This document shows, one piece after another, positions 8,592-17,084 of a stretch of DNA of 64,000 nucleotides. This DNA is from HGM04593 sp045636545. Its GTDB lineage: Bacteria > Bacteroidota > Bacteroidia > Bacteroidales > Bacteroidaceae. The stretch lies in the NCBI GenBank assembly GCA_045636545.1, contig JAZTXR010000099.1, positions 14,264 through 78,263 of the forward strand, written 5' to 3'. The position numbers were made by a program, and so were the translations under genes. Each line of letters begins with the position of its first letter. Positions within the stretch are counted from its first letter, which is position 1. The notes beneath the pieces are model-generated. The model saw only the letters and a list, made by a program, of their open reading frames with translations. It was not told the DNA's origin and did no database searches.

Positions 8592-10070
8592 TTAGTATGC
8601 TCTTGCAAAGAGTACACGGCGTGCCGATGGCTTGCCGGTTACCATACAGGTGCCCGGTGTCTCGTCCCAGCCTAAAGGAATGCAACGGATGGTTGCTTTT
8701 GTCTCGTTCTTGATGAGTTCCTCGGTCTCGGGTGTGCCGTCCCAGTGTGCAAGGATGAAGCCGCCCTTCTCAATCTCGCTCTTGAACTCCTCGTATGTGT
8801 CAACGGTGCGTGTGCACGCCTCGCGCATAGCAAGAGCCTTACGGTGCAGGTTGGTCTGTATTTCGTCAAGCAGTTCCTTTACATGGCCTGTGATACCCTC
8901 GATTGAGCGTGTCTCCTTCTCGAGTGTGTCACGGCGCATTACTTCAATGGTACCGTTCTCAATGTCGCGTGCGCCAAGTACAAGGCGTACGGGTACTCCC
9001 TTGAGTTCATATTCGGCGAACTTGAAGCCCGGGCGCTTGTTGTCGGCATCGTCGAACTTAACGGTGATTCCAAGTTTCTTCAGCTCTGCAATCATTGGGT
9101 CTACAGTCTCCTTGATTTTTGCAAGCTGCTCCTCGTTCTTGTAGATAGGTACTATAACAACCTGTATCGGTGCAAGTGCCGGTGGCAATACAAGGCCGTT
9201 GTCGTCGGAGTGGGTCATGATGAGTGCTCCCATCAAGCGTGTCGATACACCCCATGATGTTGCCCATACATACTCGAGATTGTTGTTCTTGTCAACGAAC
9301 TGTACATTGAAGGCCTTTGCAAAGTTCTGGCCCAGGAAGTGTGATGTTCCGCACTGCAGTGCCTTGCCATCCTGCATCATACCCTCGATGGTGTATGTGT
9401 CAAGGGCGCCGGCAAAACGTTCGTTGGCCGATTTGACACCCATTACAACCGGCAGAGCCATATAGTTGTTTGCGAAATCGTTGTATACGTGAAGCATTGT
9501 CTGTGCCTCTTTCTCGGCCTCCTCACGTGTGGCGTGGGCGGTGTGTCCCTCTTGCCACAGGAACTCGGCGGTGCGCAGGAACAGACGTGTGCGCATCTCC
9601 CAGCGCATTACGTTTGCCCACTGGTTTACCATGATGGGAAGGTCGCGGTATGACTGTATCCAGTTCTTGTATGTGCTCCAGATGATGGTTTCTGATGTGG
9701 GGCGGATTATCATCTCCTCCTCGAGCCTTGCGGCTGGGTCTACTACCACGCCGCTGCCATCCTCGGCATTCTTCAGACGGTAGTGTGTCACGACGGCGCA
9801 CTCTTTGGCAAAGCCCTCGACGTGTTCGGCTTCGCGGCTGAGATATGACTTTGGAATGAGCATAGGGAAGTATGCATTCACGTGTCCGGTCTCCTTGAAC
9901 ATGTCGTCAAGTGTACGCTGTATCTTTTCCCAGATTGCATAGCCATAGGGCTTTATTACCATACATCCTCTCACCGGTGACTGCTCGGCCAGGTCAGCCT
10001 TTATCACCAGGTCGTTATACCACTGCGAATAGCTCTCGCTACGCTTTGTAAGATCTTTAAGTTCGGCCAT
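8592..10070 (-). CDS. proS: Prolyl-tRNA synthetase, archaeal/eukaryotic type
   Basis: This 492-residue enzyme charges tRNA-Pro. It is the short class II form without the bacterial editing insertion and with a C-terminal extension ending in aromatic FARAY, as in archaea, eukaryotes and Bacteroidota. Class II motif 2 (MRWEMRTRLFLRTAEFLWQEGH) and the proline pocket (GTSHFLGQNFAKAF) are visible. The anticodon-binding domain (VVIVPIY onward) and a zinc-type C-terminal region follow. A -7 box TATTTTTG (minus, 10115-10108) lies 37 bases before the start. Monocistronic by spacing. Confidence 0.96.
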   Translation of the reverse strand: MAELKDLTKRSESYSQWYNDLVIKADLAEQSPVRGCMVIKPYGYAIWEKIQRTLDDMFKETGHVNAYFPMLIPKSYLSREAEHVEGFAKECAVVTHYRLKNAEDGSGVVVDPAARLEEEMIIRPTSETIIWSTYKNWIQSYRDLPIMVNQWANVMRWEMRTRLFLRTAEFLWQEGHTAHATREEAEKEAQTMLHVYNDFANNYMALPVVMGVKSANERFAGALDTYTIEGMMQDGKALQCGTSHFLGQNFAKAFNVQFVDKNNNLEYVWATSWGVSTRLMGALIMTHSDDNGLVLPPALAPIQVVIVPIYKNEEQLAKIKETVDPMIAELKKLGITVKFDDADNKRPGFKFAEYELKGVPVRLVLGARDIENGTIEVMRRDTLEKETRSIEGITGHVKELLDEIQTNLHRKALAMREACTRTVDTYEEFKSEIEKGGFILAHWDGTPETEELIKNETKATIRCIPLGWDETPGTCMVTGKPSARRVLFARAY

Positions 10071-10196
10071 ATAATTTTGTTTTTATCCGTTTTTCTTATA
10101 TTGTCTGCAAAAATACTAAATATATTGATATATCCCTCTATTTGGTCTTGATGTTTTTGTATCCGTATTAATTTATGCTCAAATTGGCCGATATGG

Positions 10197-10227
10197 GTTG
10201 TTATAAACAATTTTTTAGTTAACTTTG
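10197..10227 (+). promoter_or_regulatory. Promoter of the OmpA-family lipoprotein
   Basis: GTTG (10197-10200), 19 bases, TAACTTTG (10220-10227). Because transcription should begin near 10235, the in-frame TTG at 10236 cannot be the start, and the ATG at 10260 is preferred. Confidence 0.7.
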
Positions 10228-10259
10228 CAGTAAGTTTGGAACAGTTAAATATTAAAGAT

Positions 10260-10967
10260 ATGAAATTTGTAAAGACTATTTGTGTTGTGCTGTGTTCGGC
10301 ACTTATTTTTTCAAGTTGTAGTAGCTGGAGCAATCTGGCAAAGGGCAGTCTGATTGGTGCTGCAAGTGGTGCAGCCGGCGGTGCTGCTATCGGTGCCTTG
10401 ATTGGCAAGTTTACCGGAAACACCGGCATGGGTGCTGTAGTGGGTGCTGCTGTGGGAACAGCAGTAGGAACCGGTACAGGTGCATTGATTGGCAAGAGAA
10501 TGGATAATGCGGCCGAGGCTGCTGCACTGGTGGAGAATGCAACTGTCGAGACTGTTACCGATGCAAACAATCTTACTGCAGTCAAGGTTACATTCGATTC
10601 AGGTGTGCTCTTTGCCACAAACAAACATTCGTTGAACAAGAAGGCGCAGGAAAATCTTGAGGAGTTCGCCAAGGTGCTCATCGAGTACAGCGATGCCGAT
10701 GTCGTTGTCTATGGCCACACCGATTCTACCGGAACCGATGCAATAAATAATCCGCTGTCAGTGAAACGTGCCGAGGCTGTTGCCAATTATCTCCTGACAA
10801 AGGGTGTTTCGGAGAACCAGATCAAGAGTGTCGAGGGATTTGGCTCAACACAGCCTGTTGCTGACAATGCGACAGCAGAGGGACGTGCCGAGAACCGTCG
10901 TGTAGAGATTTATATGTATGCAAGCAACGAGATGATTGAGGCTGCAAATAACGGCACATTGGAATAA
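10260..10967 (+). CDS. OmpA-family lipoprotein with glycine zipper
   Basis: This 235-residue envelope lipoprotein has the lipobox IFSSC with acylated Cys at residue 20. Residues 31-80 are a glycine-zipper segment of repeated GAAxGAAxG, expected to pack against or insert in membrane. Residues 110-225 form an OmpA/MotB peptidoglycan-binding domain with the diaminopimelate-contacting pattern GHTDSTG, SVKRAEAVANYL and GRAENRRVEI. It probably tethers the outer membrane to the cell wall, like YiaD of Escherichia coli. The gene stands alone between its own promoter and terminator. Confidence 0.9.
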   Translation: MKFVKTICVVLCSALIFSSCSSWSNLAKGSLIGAASGAAGGAAIGALIGKFTGNTGMGAVVGAAVGTAVGTGTGALIGKRMDNAAEAAALVENATVETVTDANNLTAVKVTFDSGVLFATNKHSLNKKAQENLEEFAKVLIEYSDADVVVYGHTDSTGTDAINNPLSVKRAEAVANYLLTKGVSENQIKSVEGFGSTQPVADNATAEGRAENRRVEIYMYASNEMIEAANNGTLE

Positions 10968-10984
10968 ACTGTTGATGATTATAT

Positions 10985-11020
10985 GGCAAGCACCTGTGGC
11001 GTTTACCGCGGGTGCTTGTC
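10985..11020 (+). terminator. Intrinsic terminator after the OmpA-family gene
   Basis: Ten-base-pair stem GGCAAGCACC / GGGTGCTTGTC followed by GTTTTTT. Confidence 0.8.
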
Positions 11021-11139
11021 GTTTTTTATGCGATGGCTGTAGGGGAATTGACGGTGCCAAGGCTGATGATTTTCTCATTTGAAAAAAAATATATACATTT
11101 GCAACAGTGATGGTTTGCCGTGTAGTGGATGCGGCTTTA

Positions 11140-12093
11140 ATGAACTTTTTTATGAAGGCACTTGTGTACTATATATCGTTGGCGTTCTTGTTTTTGCTGA
11201 ATAAACTGCCGTTCTGTGTAATTTATATTCTATCGGACATATTATATTTCATCGTCTACTATGTAGTGCGTTATCGTCGTAGGATAGTACGTGACAATCT
11301 GGTAAAATCATTCCCGGAGAAAAGCGAGGAAGAGGTTGTACGGATTGAAAAGAAATTCTACTCGGCGTTCTGTGACTGGTTCGTGGAGACTGTGAAGTAT
11401 TATGGCATGAGCGAGAAAGAGATTCGTCGCCGTATGGTCATAACAGGGCTTGATGATGCGCGCCGTGTGTTGGCCGAGGGGCGTTCGTGTGTGTGTTATA
11501 TGGGTCATTTCTTCAATTGGGAGTATGTGACATCGCTCGGCCTTTATTTCAATGATGAGAATCTGGTTGTCGGTGACATATATCATCCGCTTGAGAACAA
11601 AAGGTTTGACCGGCTGATGAAGAAACAGCGCGACCAGTTCGGGGCAGAGTCGATAACTATGGCAAATACGCTCCGCCGTATTGTGCAGATAACAAAAGAA
11701 CAAAAGAGGTTCCTCATTGGATTCATTGCGGACCAGGTGCCTACTTGGGATGCAATCAACCATTGGGTCGACTTCCTGCATCGCGATACTCCTGTATTTA
11801 CCGGAACGGAGAAGATAGCCCGGCGTACGGGGGCTGCATTGTTCTTTGTGAGAATGAAACGCGTAAAGCGTGGCTATTACACTGCGCATTTTGAACTGTT
11901 TGCCGAGGATGCCTCAAAGCTGGCAGAGTTTGAGCCTACAAACCGTTACTATAGATTGCTTGAGAAGGAGATAAAGGAAAATCCCGAACTGTGGCTGTGG
12001 ACACACAACCGCTGGAAACGTACTCGTGCCGCCTATGAGAAGCGTGAAAGGATGCGTGAGGAGAGGTTGAGGAATAAGCTTGGTGGCAAGTGA
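11140..12093 (+). CDS. LpxL/HtrB-like lipid A acyltransferase
   Basis: This roughly 317-residue inner-membrane acyltransferase adds a secondary acyl chain to lipid A. It has one N-terminal hydrophobic anchor, then the catalytic HX4E motif as GHFFNWE, and a second conserved segment ADQVPTW. The C-terminal LWTHNRWK, typical of the LpxL/LpxM family, is also present. The frame runs back to a GTG at 11107, but a -7 box TACATTTG (11094-11101) puts the transcript start about there. The ATG at 11140 or the one at 11152 (MKALVYYI, closest to relatives) is the likelier start. Ends 8 bases before the convergent DUF1460 gene with no hairpin between. Confidence 0.85.
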   Translation: MNFFMKALVYYISLAFLFLLNKLPFCVIYILSDILYFIVYYVVRYRRRIVRDNLVKSFPEKSEEEVVRIEKKFYSAFCDWFVETVKYYGMSEKEIRRRMVITGLDDARRVLAEGRSCVCYMGHFFNWEYVTSLGLYFNDENLVVGDIYHPLENKRFDRLMKKQRDQFGAESITMANTLRRIVQITKEQKRFLIGFIADQVPTWDAINHWVDFLHRDTPVFTGTEKIARRTGAALFFVRMKRVKRGYYTAHFELFAEDASKLAEFEPTNRYYRLLEKEIKENPELWLWTHNRWKRTRAAYEKRERMREERLRNKLGGK

Positions 12094-12101
12094 TTGTGTA
12101 T

Positions 12102-12944
12102 TCAGAAGCAGACTCTGAATACTCTTATGCCGGTGTGGTGTTTGTTGTTGGCGAGGTAGTCGCTCAAAGGTGTGGTGTCTTTGATGACCTTGCCTTTGTT
12201 GCTTGATGCGTGGAGCAGGCAGAGTGTGCCATTGTTGTAATACGCGAAACCGATATGTGCAACGTCAAGCCCCGGGATTGATGTCGTTATGGCTATGATA
12301 TCCCCGACCTTGATTTCCTTACAGCCGTAAAGACCAATCTTTTCTTTTGGTATGTAACTGACCTCAATGCCACGACAAGGGATTTCCAACAGTTCAATCT
12401 CCTTTACCATTTCAGGGCTTTCTGCAAGCAACGGGTAGTTGTCGGGGTGGGTACTCATGAAGTCGATGCTCAACGGCTGTCTTTCTTTGCTGATTGTTGG
12501 GGTGACTTCTTCAATTATTCCTGTTTTTGCACTGTCCGTTATCCACCAGCTTATATAGTGCAGGCGGCTTGCGTATCCGCAGTTCTTGCCGTTGCGGTAG
12601 CGTATGGTTTCCAGATTGCGGCATACATCGGCAAATCTGTGGCTGCCATCGTTGGCGGTTTTCGCAATAGCAAGCACTATCTCTACGAATGTGGTACAGT
12701 CAAGTTCTGTGCAGCTGATGAATAGAGGCTCTTCAGCGCCCTGTTCCAAAGTGCCGCCTACATACTTCTCGCCAATAAACCCGTCTGCAATGGCCTGTAA
12801 TAGCTCGCCGCCGGTATGGCTGTTGTCGGAATTGAGCAGCATTGTCTCAATTCTTGCACTGTCGCTTTTCTCAAATATTGCCTTTTGCGCCATTACGGCA
12901 AGTGGTGAAAGTATAATGAATAAGGCTGCCAGTATGTTTTTCAT
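12102..12944 (-). CDS. DUF1460 amidase-like secreted protein (NlpC/P60-type fold)
   Basis: This 280-residue exported protein (signal peptide 1-19, cleaved at MAQ-KA) carries the DUF1460 signature. The catalytic Cys is in LDCTTFVE (Cys83), followed by RLHYISWWI, a GDIIAI strand, GLDVAHIGFA with the probable catalytic His, and LLHASSN. The family is described as N-acetylmuramoyl-L-alanine amidase-like and belongs to the papain-like NlpC/P60 group, so peptidoglycan or muropeptide cleavage in the periplasm is likely. It is divergent from the T9SS plug gene across about 90 bases. Confidence 0.88.
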   Translation of the reverse strand: MKNILAALFIILSPLAVMAQKAIFEKSDSARIETMLLNSDNSHTGGELLQAIADGFIGEKYVGGTLEQGAEEPLFISCTELDCTTFVEIVLAIAKTANDGSHRFADVCRNLETIRYRNGKNCGYASRLHYISWWITDSAKTGIIEEVTPTISKERQPLSIDFMSTHPDNYPLLAESPEMVKEIELLEIPCRGIEVSYIPKEKIGLYGCKEIKVGDIIAITTSIPGLDVAHIGFAYYNNGTLCLLHASSNKGKVIKDTTPLSDYLANNKHHTGIRVFRVCF

Positions 12945-13037
12945 AAGTGTATTTGCTTCTATTATTATAAATAATGTAAATATACTGATTAATTGTCATT
13001 AAATGCTTATCTTCGCTTCGCTAAATTTGATTTGTGC

Positions 13038-14288
13038 ATGAATTTTATGCTGAAACGTGTTGTAGCTTTTCTTGCTTTGTTTGTGGCGATTGTTGCCAAT
13101 GCGCAGTATTCGCGTTCCTTTTCGCCCTCAGTCCGCACTCCTCGGGTACTTCTTGACGGTCAGTGGGGTGCGTTGCCAGTCGTGCAGCTGGGTGGCGATG
13201 ATGTGCTGCACTTTTCTTTTGATGAGATGTCGCATGTATACCATCGTTATACCTATCGTGTGGTGCATTGTAATGCCGACTGGGAACAGTCGGGTGCAAT
13301 GGAGGTTGATTATCTCGACGGTTTCAATGATGTAGTGATTGACGAGTGGGAGAACTCTGTCAATACTAACCAGTTGTATACACACTATGAATTTACGGTA
13401 CCTAACGATGAGCTCTCCTTGAAGTTGTCGGGGAATTATCGTGTCGAGGTCTTTGATGATGAAAGTGAGGGGGAACTCCCTGTTGCTTCATTCGATTTTT
13501 CGGTTGTAGAACCGTTGGCGTCAATTGATACAAGTGTAAGCGGTGATACGGATATCTCTTTCAATGATGGGCATCAGCAATTGTCATTTTCGGTGGGTTA
13601 TCCATCATTTGTTGCTTCCCCGGCAAGTGAACTGAAGGCAGTCGTCTATCAGAACGGTCGCATGGATAATGTTGTGGACAATATTATGCCAACATATATC
13701 ACGGGCAACAAGGTTGAATATGTGCATAATGACAAGTTGATTTTTGATGCAGGGAACGAATATCGCCGTTTTGAAATTACCGACCCCAATTCACCCGGTG
13801 AGGGTGTTGAGGAGGTTGTCTTTGACGGTTCGTTGTATAATGCGGTGCTGTATATGGACAAACCACGTATGTCGCATTCCAATTATCGTGATGAGAACGG
13901 GCGTTTCTACATCAATACTTTTGAGGGACGTGGTACGGAAATTGAGGCCGACTATGTGAACGTGCATTTTGCGCTCGATATACCACGCCGTACGGGTGGT
14001 TGCTATTACCTTCTTGGTGATTTCTGTGGCAATTTTTTGTCGCATGTGTACAGGATGGAGTATGACAGTGAAGGGGAGTATTACTTCGTTTCGTTGCCGT
14101 TGAAGATGGGACTGTACAATTATTGCTATGTGTGGGTGCCGGACGAAACCGGAAAGGCTGAACTTGCACCGGCCGAAGGTAACTTCTACAATACTGGGAA
14201 TGAATATACCATATATATATATTATAGGGCTTTCGGTGAGAGATATGACAGGCTTTTGGGAGTCCACAGTGTAAATTCTTCCATCTGA
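13038..14288 (+). CDS. DUF5103 type IX secretion system plug protein
   Basis: This 416-residue exported protein has a signal peptide (MNFMLKRVVAFLALFVAIVA, cleaved near NAQ). An all-beta domain with the family phrases YTYRVVHCNADWEQSG, DYLDGFNDV and YTHYEFTVPND follows. A second beta domain ends in GLYNYCYVWVPDE and YRAFGERYDRLLG. In the type IX secretion system the plug closes the periplasmic side of the SprA channel. A -7 box TATCTTCG (13008-13015) lies 22 bases before this ATG. The open frame extends to 12993, upstream of that box, so the internal start at 13038 is chosen. Confidence 0.88.
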   Translation: MNFMLKRVVAFLALFVAIVANAQYSRSFSPSVRTPRVLLDGQWGALPVVQLGGDDVLHFSFDEMSHVYHRYTYRVVHCNADWEQSGAMEVDYLDGFNDVVIDEWENSVNTNQLYTHYEFTVPNDELSLKLSGNYRVEVFDDESEGELPVASFDFSVVEPLASIDTSVSGDTDISFNDGHQQLSFSVGYPSFVASPASELKAVVYQNGRMDNVVDNIMPTYITGNKVEYVHNDKLIFDAGNEYRRFEITDPNSPGEGVEEVVFDGSLYNAVLYMDKPRMSHSNYRDENGRFYINTFEGRGTEIEADYVNVHFALDIPRRTGGCYYLLGDFCGNFLSHVYRMEYDSEGEYYFVSLPLKMGLYNYCYVWVPDETGKAELAPAEGNFYNTGNEYTIYIYYRAFGERYDRLLGVHSVNSSI

Positions 14289-14302
14289 TGAGCTGTCTTA
14301 AT

Positions 14303-14342
14303 CAAACAACGCTGGCAGGCTCAAGCCTGCCAGCGTTGTTTG
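14303..14342. terminator. Bidirectional terminator, 19-bp perfect stem
   Basis: Arms 14303-14321 and 14324-14342 pair exactly around a CA loop, with T-runs on both strands. It separates the plug gene from the WecA-like gene. Confidence 0.85.
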
Positions 14343-14347
14343 ATTTT

Positions 14348-15514
14348 TTACAATTTGTCTATTATGCGTTGTATGTTGCACCAAATACCTTTCTTTTCCA
14401 TTTGCAGTGCTTTTGCAATTTTCTGGAATGTTTTCAAACTGTTTGAGTTCTGTTCCAACTGACGTTTTGCATATCCGTAGAGACCGAATGTGAACAATAA
14501 ACTTAGTCCTACTACTATATATAATTGTAAGTCAATGGAGGCTCCCAGTTTGTATGATGCAAACCATGTTGCAACAATCAGGAAGTTCAATGACAGTATG
14601 GAAATGGTTGTTCCAATGTGTGAGAAACCGAGGTCAATGAACATGTGGTGCAGGTGTGTCTTGTCGGGGTGGAATGGTGATTTTTTGTTAAGGATACGTG
14701 TCGACATTACTCTTACGGTGTCAAAGACCGGCATTGAAAGAACTGCCAGTGTAAATGGAATCAGTCCGGCGCCTGATGCGGCAATCCTTATGCAGCCAGG
14801 GTTCTGGCCAAGAATGCTTATGACGAACATTGCCATCATTGTTCCAATGACAAGTGTTCCACCGTCACCGATGAACATTTTCGTGCTTTTACCGAACACG
14901 TTGTGTAGGAAGAATGGCACAATGGCACCAGCCGCTGACATTGCAAGGGTTGTCATTGTCTGGCTGCCGGTAGTGTAGAAGAAAATTGCAAAGAACACGG
15001 ATGACATGAAACAGAAACCCGATGACAGACCGTTGACACCATCTATGAGGTTGATGGCGTTGATTATTCCCACTGCAGCGAATACTGTGAGCGGATAAGA
15101 AATCCATTGAGGGATAGTTGATACGCCCCATAACCCCCAAAAACAGTTTATTGATGAATTGCTGGCATACATGAGCCATACAATTACAAGAATCTCAATG
15201 ATGAATCGTATGGTTGGGGACAAATCAATGATGTCGTCCATTGTGCCGGTGTACAGCATCACCAGCATAGCAGATATGAGCATAAAAGTGCTGGCACTGT
15301 TGAATATGGCTTGTGAACAGCAAAGTCCGATGGCGATACCAAAGAATACGGCAATTCCTCCCAGAACCGGTACGGGATTGCGTTGGAGTTTTCTTGCATC
15401 TGGATTGTCGACAATGTTCTTCAGAAGTGCAATCTTAAGCACTTTGGGGTGAATCCATAACGTGCCTAAGAAGGCAAACAATGCCGGAATCAGGAAATGA
15501 TAGAATTCAAACAT
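14348..15514 (-). CDS. WecA/MraY-type undecaprenyl-phosphate sugar-1-phosphate transferase
   Basis: This 388-residue polytopic membrane enzyme has about ten or eleven helices. It transfers a sugar-1-phosphate (usually GlcNAc-1-P) to undecaprenyl phosphate to start a surface glycan. Conserved cytoplasmic motifs are visible: VDNPDARKLQRNPVPVLGG near residue 40, TGTMDDIIDL with the Asp pair, NLIDGVNGLSSG, MFIGDGGTLVIG, and the HPDKTHLHHMFIDLG loop. These follow the WecA rather than the MraY pattern. A consensus minus-strand promoter lies 46 bases upstream. It is a lone gene here, with no polysaccharide cluster around it. Confidence 0.9.
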   Translation of the reverse strand: MFEFYHFLIPALFAFLGTLWIHPKVLKIALLKNIVDNPDARKLQRNPVPVLGGIAVFFGIAIGLCCSQAIFNSASTFMLISAMLVMLYTGTMDDIIDLSPTIRFIIEILVIVWLMYASNSSINCFWGLWGVSTIPQWISYPLTVFAAVGIINAINLIDGVNGLSSGFCFMSSVFFAIFFYTTGSQTMTTLAMSAAGAIVPFFLHNVFGKSTKMFIGDGGTLVIGTMMAMFVISILGQNPGCIRIAASGAGLIPFTLAVLSMPVFDTVRVMSTRILNKKSPFHPDKTHLHHMFIDLGFSHIGTTISILSLNFLIVATWFASYKLGASIDLQLYIVVGLSLLFTFGLYGYAKRQLEQNSNSLKTFQKIAKALQMEKKGIWCNIQRIIDKL

Positions 15515-15559
15515 AAATTGTCATTTTAAATTTTAAACAATTTCTAAAATCCAATGCTA

Positions 15560-15591
15560 CAAATATATGGATTAACTTTTAATAAAGCAAA
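15560..15591 (-). promoter_or_regulatory. Promoter of the WecA-like gene
   Basis: Read on the minus strand: TTTG (15591-15588), 20 bases, TATATTTG (15567-15560). Exact consensus; transcript start near 15552, leader about 38 bases. Confidence 0.8.
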
Positions 15592-15678
15592 CTTCCGCTG
15601 TATTTTTTTATATAAATTGCATTAAGTGATTGTTTTGGTAGATTGTTCTTGATTGGGATTGGTAATGAATGATTTATT

Positions 15679-15847
15679 GGAAGCTGCTTGAATTTTTAAA
15701 ATAGATGTTTTCTTATAGAAACTGATGTTTCGTGGTTTTTTATGTTCAAAAATGTCTGTTTTTTCTTTTTTGCGGTTACATAGCCCGCTGTGACTACGTC
15801 CAACTGCCTTGAGCTCGGCAAAGTAAATGAATTTTAAAACAGCTTCT
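15679..15847. repeat. Non-coding repeat element, copy A (169 bp)
   Basis: This non-coding segment shares a core with copy B (35380-35639): GTTACATAGCCCGCT at 15775-15789 and GAGCTCGGCAAAG at 15811-15823, each embedded in further similar sequence. Its ends resemble the same inverted repeat: GGAAGCTGCTTGAATTT at the left and ATTTTAAAACAGCTTCT at the right. No open frame of note lies inside. It fills most of the 436-base space between the divergent WecA-like and manC genes and ends 8 bases before the manC -33 box. The left boundary is uncertain, since a second AGAAACTG lies at 15717. Confidence 0.6.
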
Positions 15848-15854
15848 CATTCGT

Positions 15855-15886
15855 GTTGTCCGTATTGTTTTTTTTGTGTACATTTG
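15855..15886 (+). promoter_or_regulatory. Promoter of manC
   Basis: GTTG (15855-15858), 20 bases, TACATTTG (15879-15886). Leader about 58 bases. Confidence 0.65.
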
Positions 15887-15950
15887 CGTTGGTTTATTCG
15901 TGAATGAAAACGAATGGTTTTGTCCAATGATTTTGAATAGGAGATAGGAT

Positions 15951-17015
15951 ATGACAAGTCTCAACCATGTAGTGATTATGGCAGGCGGAGTGGGCAGTCG
16001 CTTCTGGCCTATGAGTACGCCCGATTGTCCCAAACAGTTCATTGATGTGTTGGGGTGTGGCAAATCGTTGTTACAGCTGACTGTTGACCGCTTTGCAGGA
16101 ATCTGTCCTGTGGAGAATATTTGGGTGCTCACCTCTGAGAAGTATGCTCCGTTGGTCAAGGAACAATTGCCGATGGTGCAGGAAGAGAATATTTTGAAGG
16201 AGCCTTGCCGCCGTAACACCGCTCCTTGCATAGCGTATGCGGCATGGAAGATAAAGAAGCGTTTCCCAAATGCCAATATGGTGGTTACGCCGAGTGACCA
16301 TTTTGTTGCCGATGTACAGGAGTTCCGCCGCGTGATAAAGTCGTCGCTGGATTTTGTTGCTGATTCTGATGCAATCCTTACTTTGGGTATCAAGCCTACA
16401 CGTCCCGAGACCGGTTACGGGTATATAGAGGCTGTGCTGGGTTCTTCTTCACTTGTTAACAAAGAGGTGTTCCGTGTAGACTCTTTCAAGGAAAAACCGG
16501 CGCTGGAAATTGCTCAGGCTTATATTGCCAAGAATAATTTCTATTGGAATTCAGGTATCTTCATCTGGAATGTTTCAACCATCGTGAATGCGTTCAGGAT
16601 ATACCAGTCACCGATAGCTTCTGTTTTTGAGTCTTTGATGCCTTACTATTATACGGCAGAGGAGCAGGAACAGGTAGATAGCCGTTTCCCTGATTGCCGT
16701 AGCATCTCGGTCGATTATGCGATTATGGAACGTGCCGACGAGATTTTTGTCTTTCCTGCGAACTTCGGTTGGAGCGACCTGGGTACTTGGCTGTCGCTCT
16801 ATTGCAATGTGCCCAAGGATATGAATGGCAATGCAGTCCTGGGTGTTGAGGCCGAACTTGCCGATTCGCACAACTGCATTGTGAATACCCGTGGTCTGAA
16901 GAGGGTTGTTGCGGTTGGAATGGATGATTGCATTATTGCAGAAAACGATGGTAACCTGCTGGTGTGCCGGATGTCCGAGGAAAAACGTGCCAAGGAGTTC
17001 TCGGGAGAAAAATAG
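15951..17015 (+). CDS. manC: Mannose-1-phosphate guanylyltransferase
   Basis: This 354-residue nucleotidyltransferase makes GDP-mannose from mannose-1-phosphate and GTP, feeding GDP-fucose and mannose-containing glycans. The nucleotide-binding signature GGVGSRFWPMS lies at residues 12-22, followed by CPKQF, the VVTPSDHF strand with the catalytic Asp, ETGYGYIEA, and FWNSGIF-type NFYWNSGIFIW. GWSDLGTW closes the active site. It lacks the phosphomannose isomerase half found in long bifunctional versions. The upstream region contains repeat copy A. Confidence 0.94.
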   Translation: MTSLNHVVIMAGGVGSRFWPMSTPDCPKQFIDVLGCGKSLLQLTVDRFAGICPVENIWVLTSEKYAPLVKEQLPMVQEENILKEPCRRNTAPCIAYAAWKIKKRFPNANMVVTPSDHFVADVQEFRRVIKSSLDFVADSDAILTLGIKPTRPETGYGYIEAVLGSSSLVNKEVFRVDSFKEKPALEIAQAYIAKNNFYWNSGIFIWNVSTIVNAFRIYQSPIASVFESLMPYYYTAEEQEQVDSRFPDCRSISVDYAIMERADEIFVFPANFGWSDLGTWLSLYCNVPKDMNGNAVLGVEAELADSHNCIVNTRGLKRVVAVGMDDCIIAENDGNLLVCRMSEEKRAKEFSGEK

Positions 17016-17047
17016 TGTTCAACCATGGGGCTTACCCGGTATGATAA

Positions 17048-17084
17048 AGAGGACAGGCTGTGTGTCATGCATTGCCTGTCCTCT
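17048..17084. terminator. Hairpin between manC and the TPR gene
   Basis: Eleven-base-pair stem AGAGGACAGGC / GCCTGTCCTCT, followed by T-rich sequence on the plus strand. The right arm encodes the last residues of the convergent TPR gene (stop at 17065). Confidence 0.7.
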
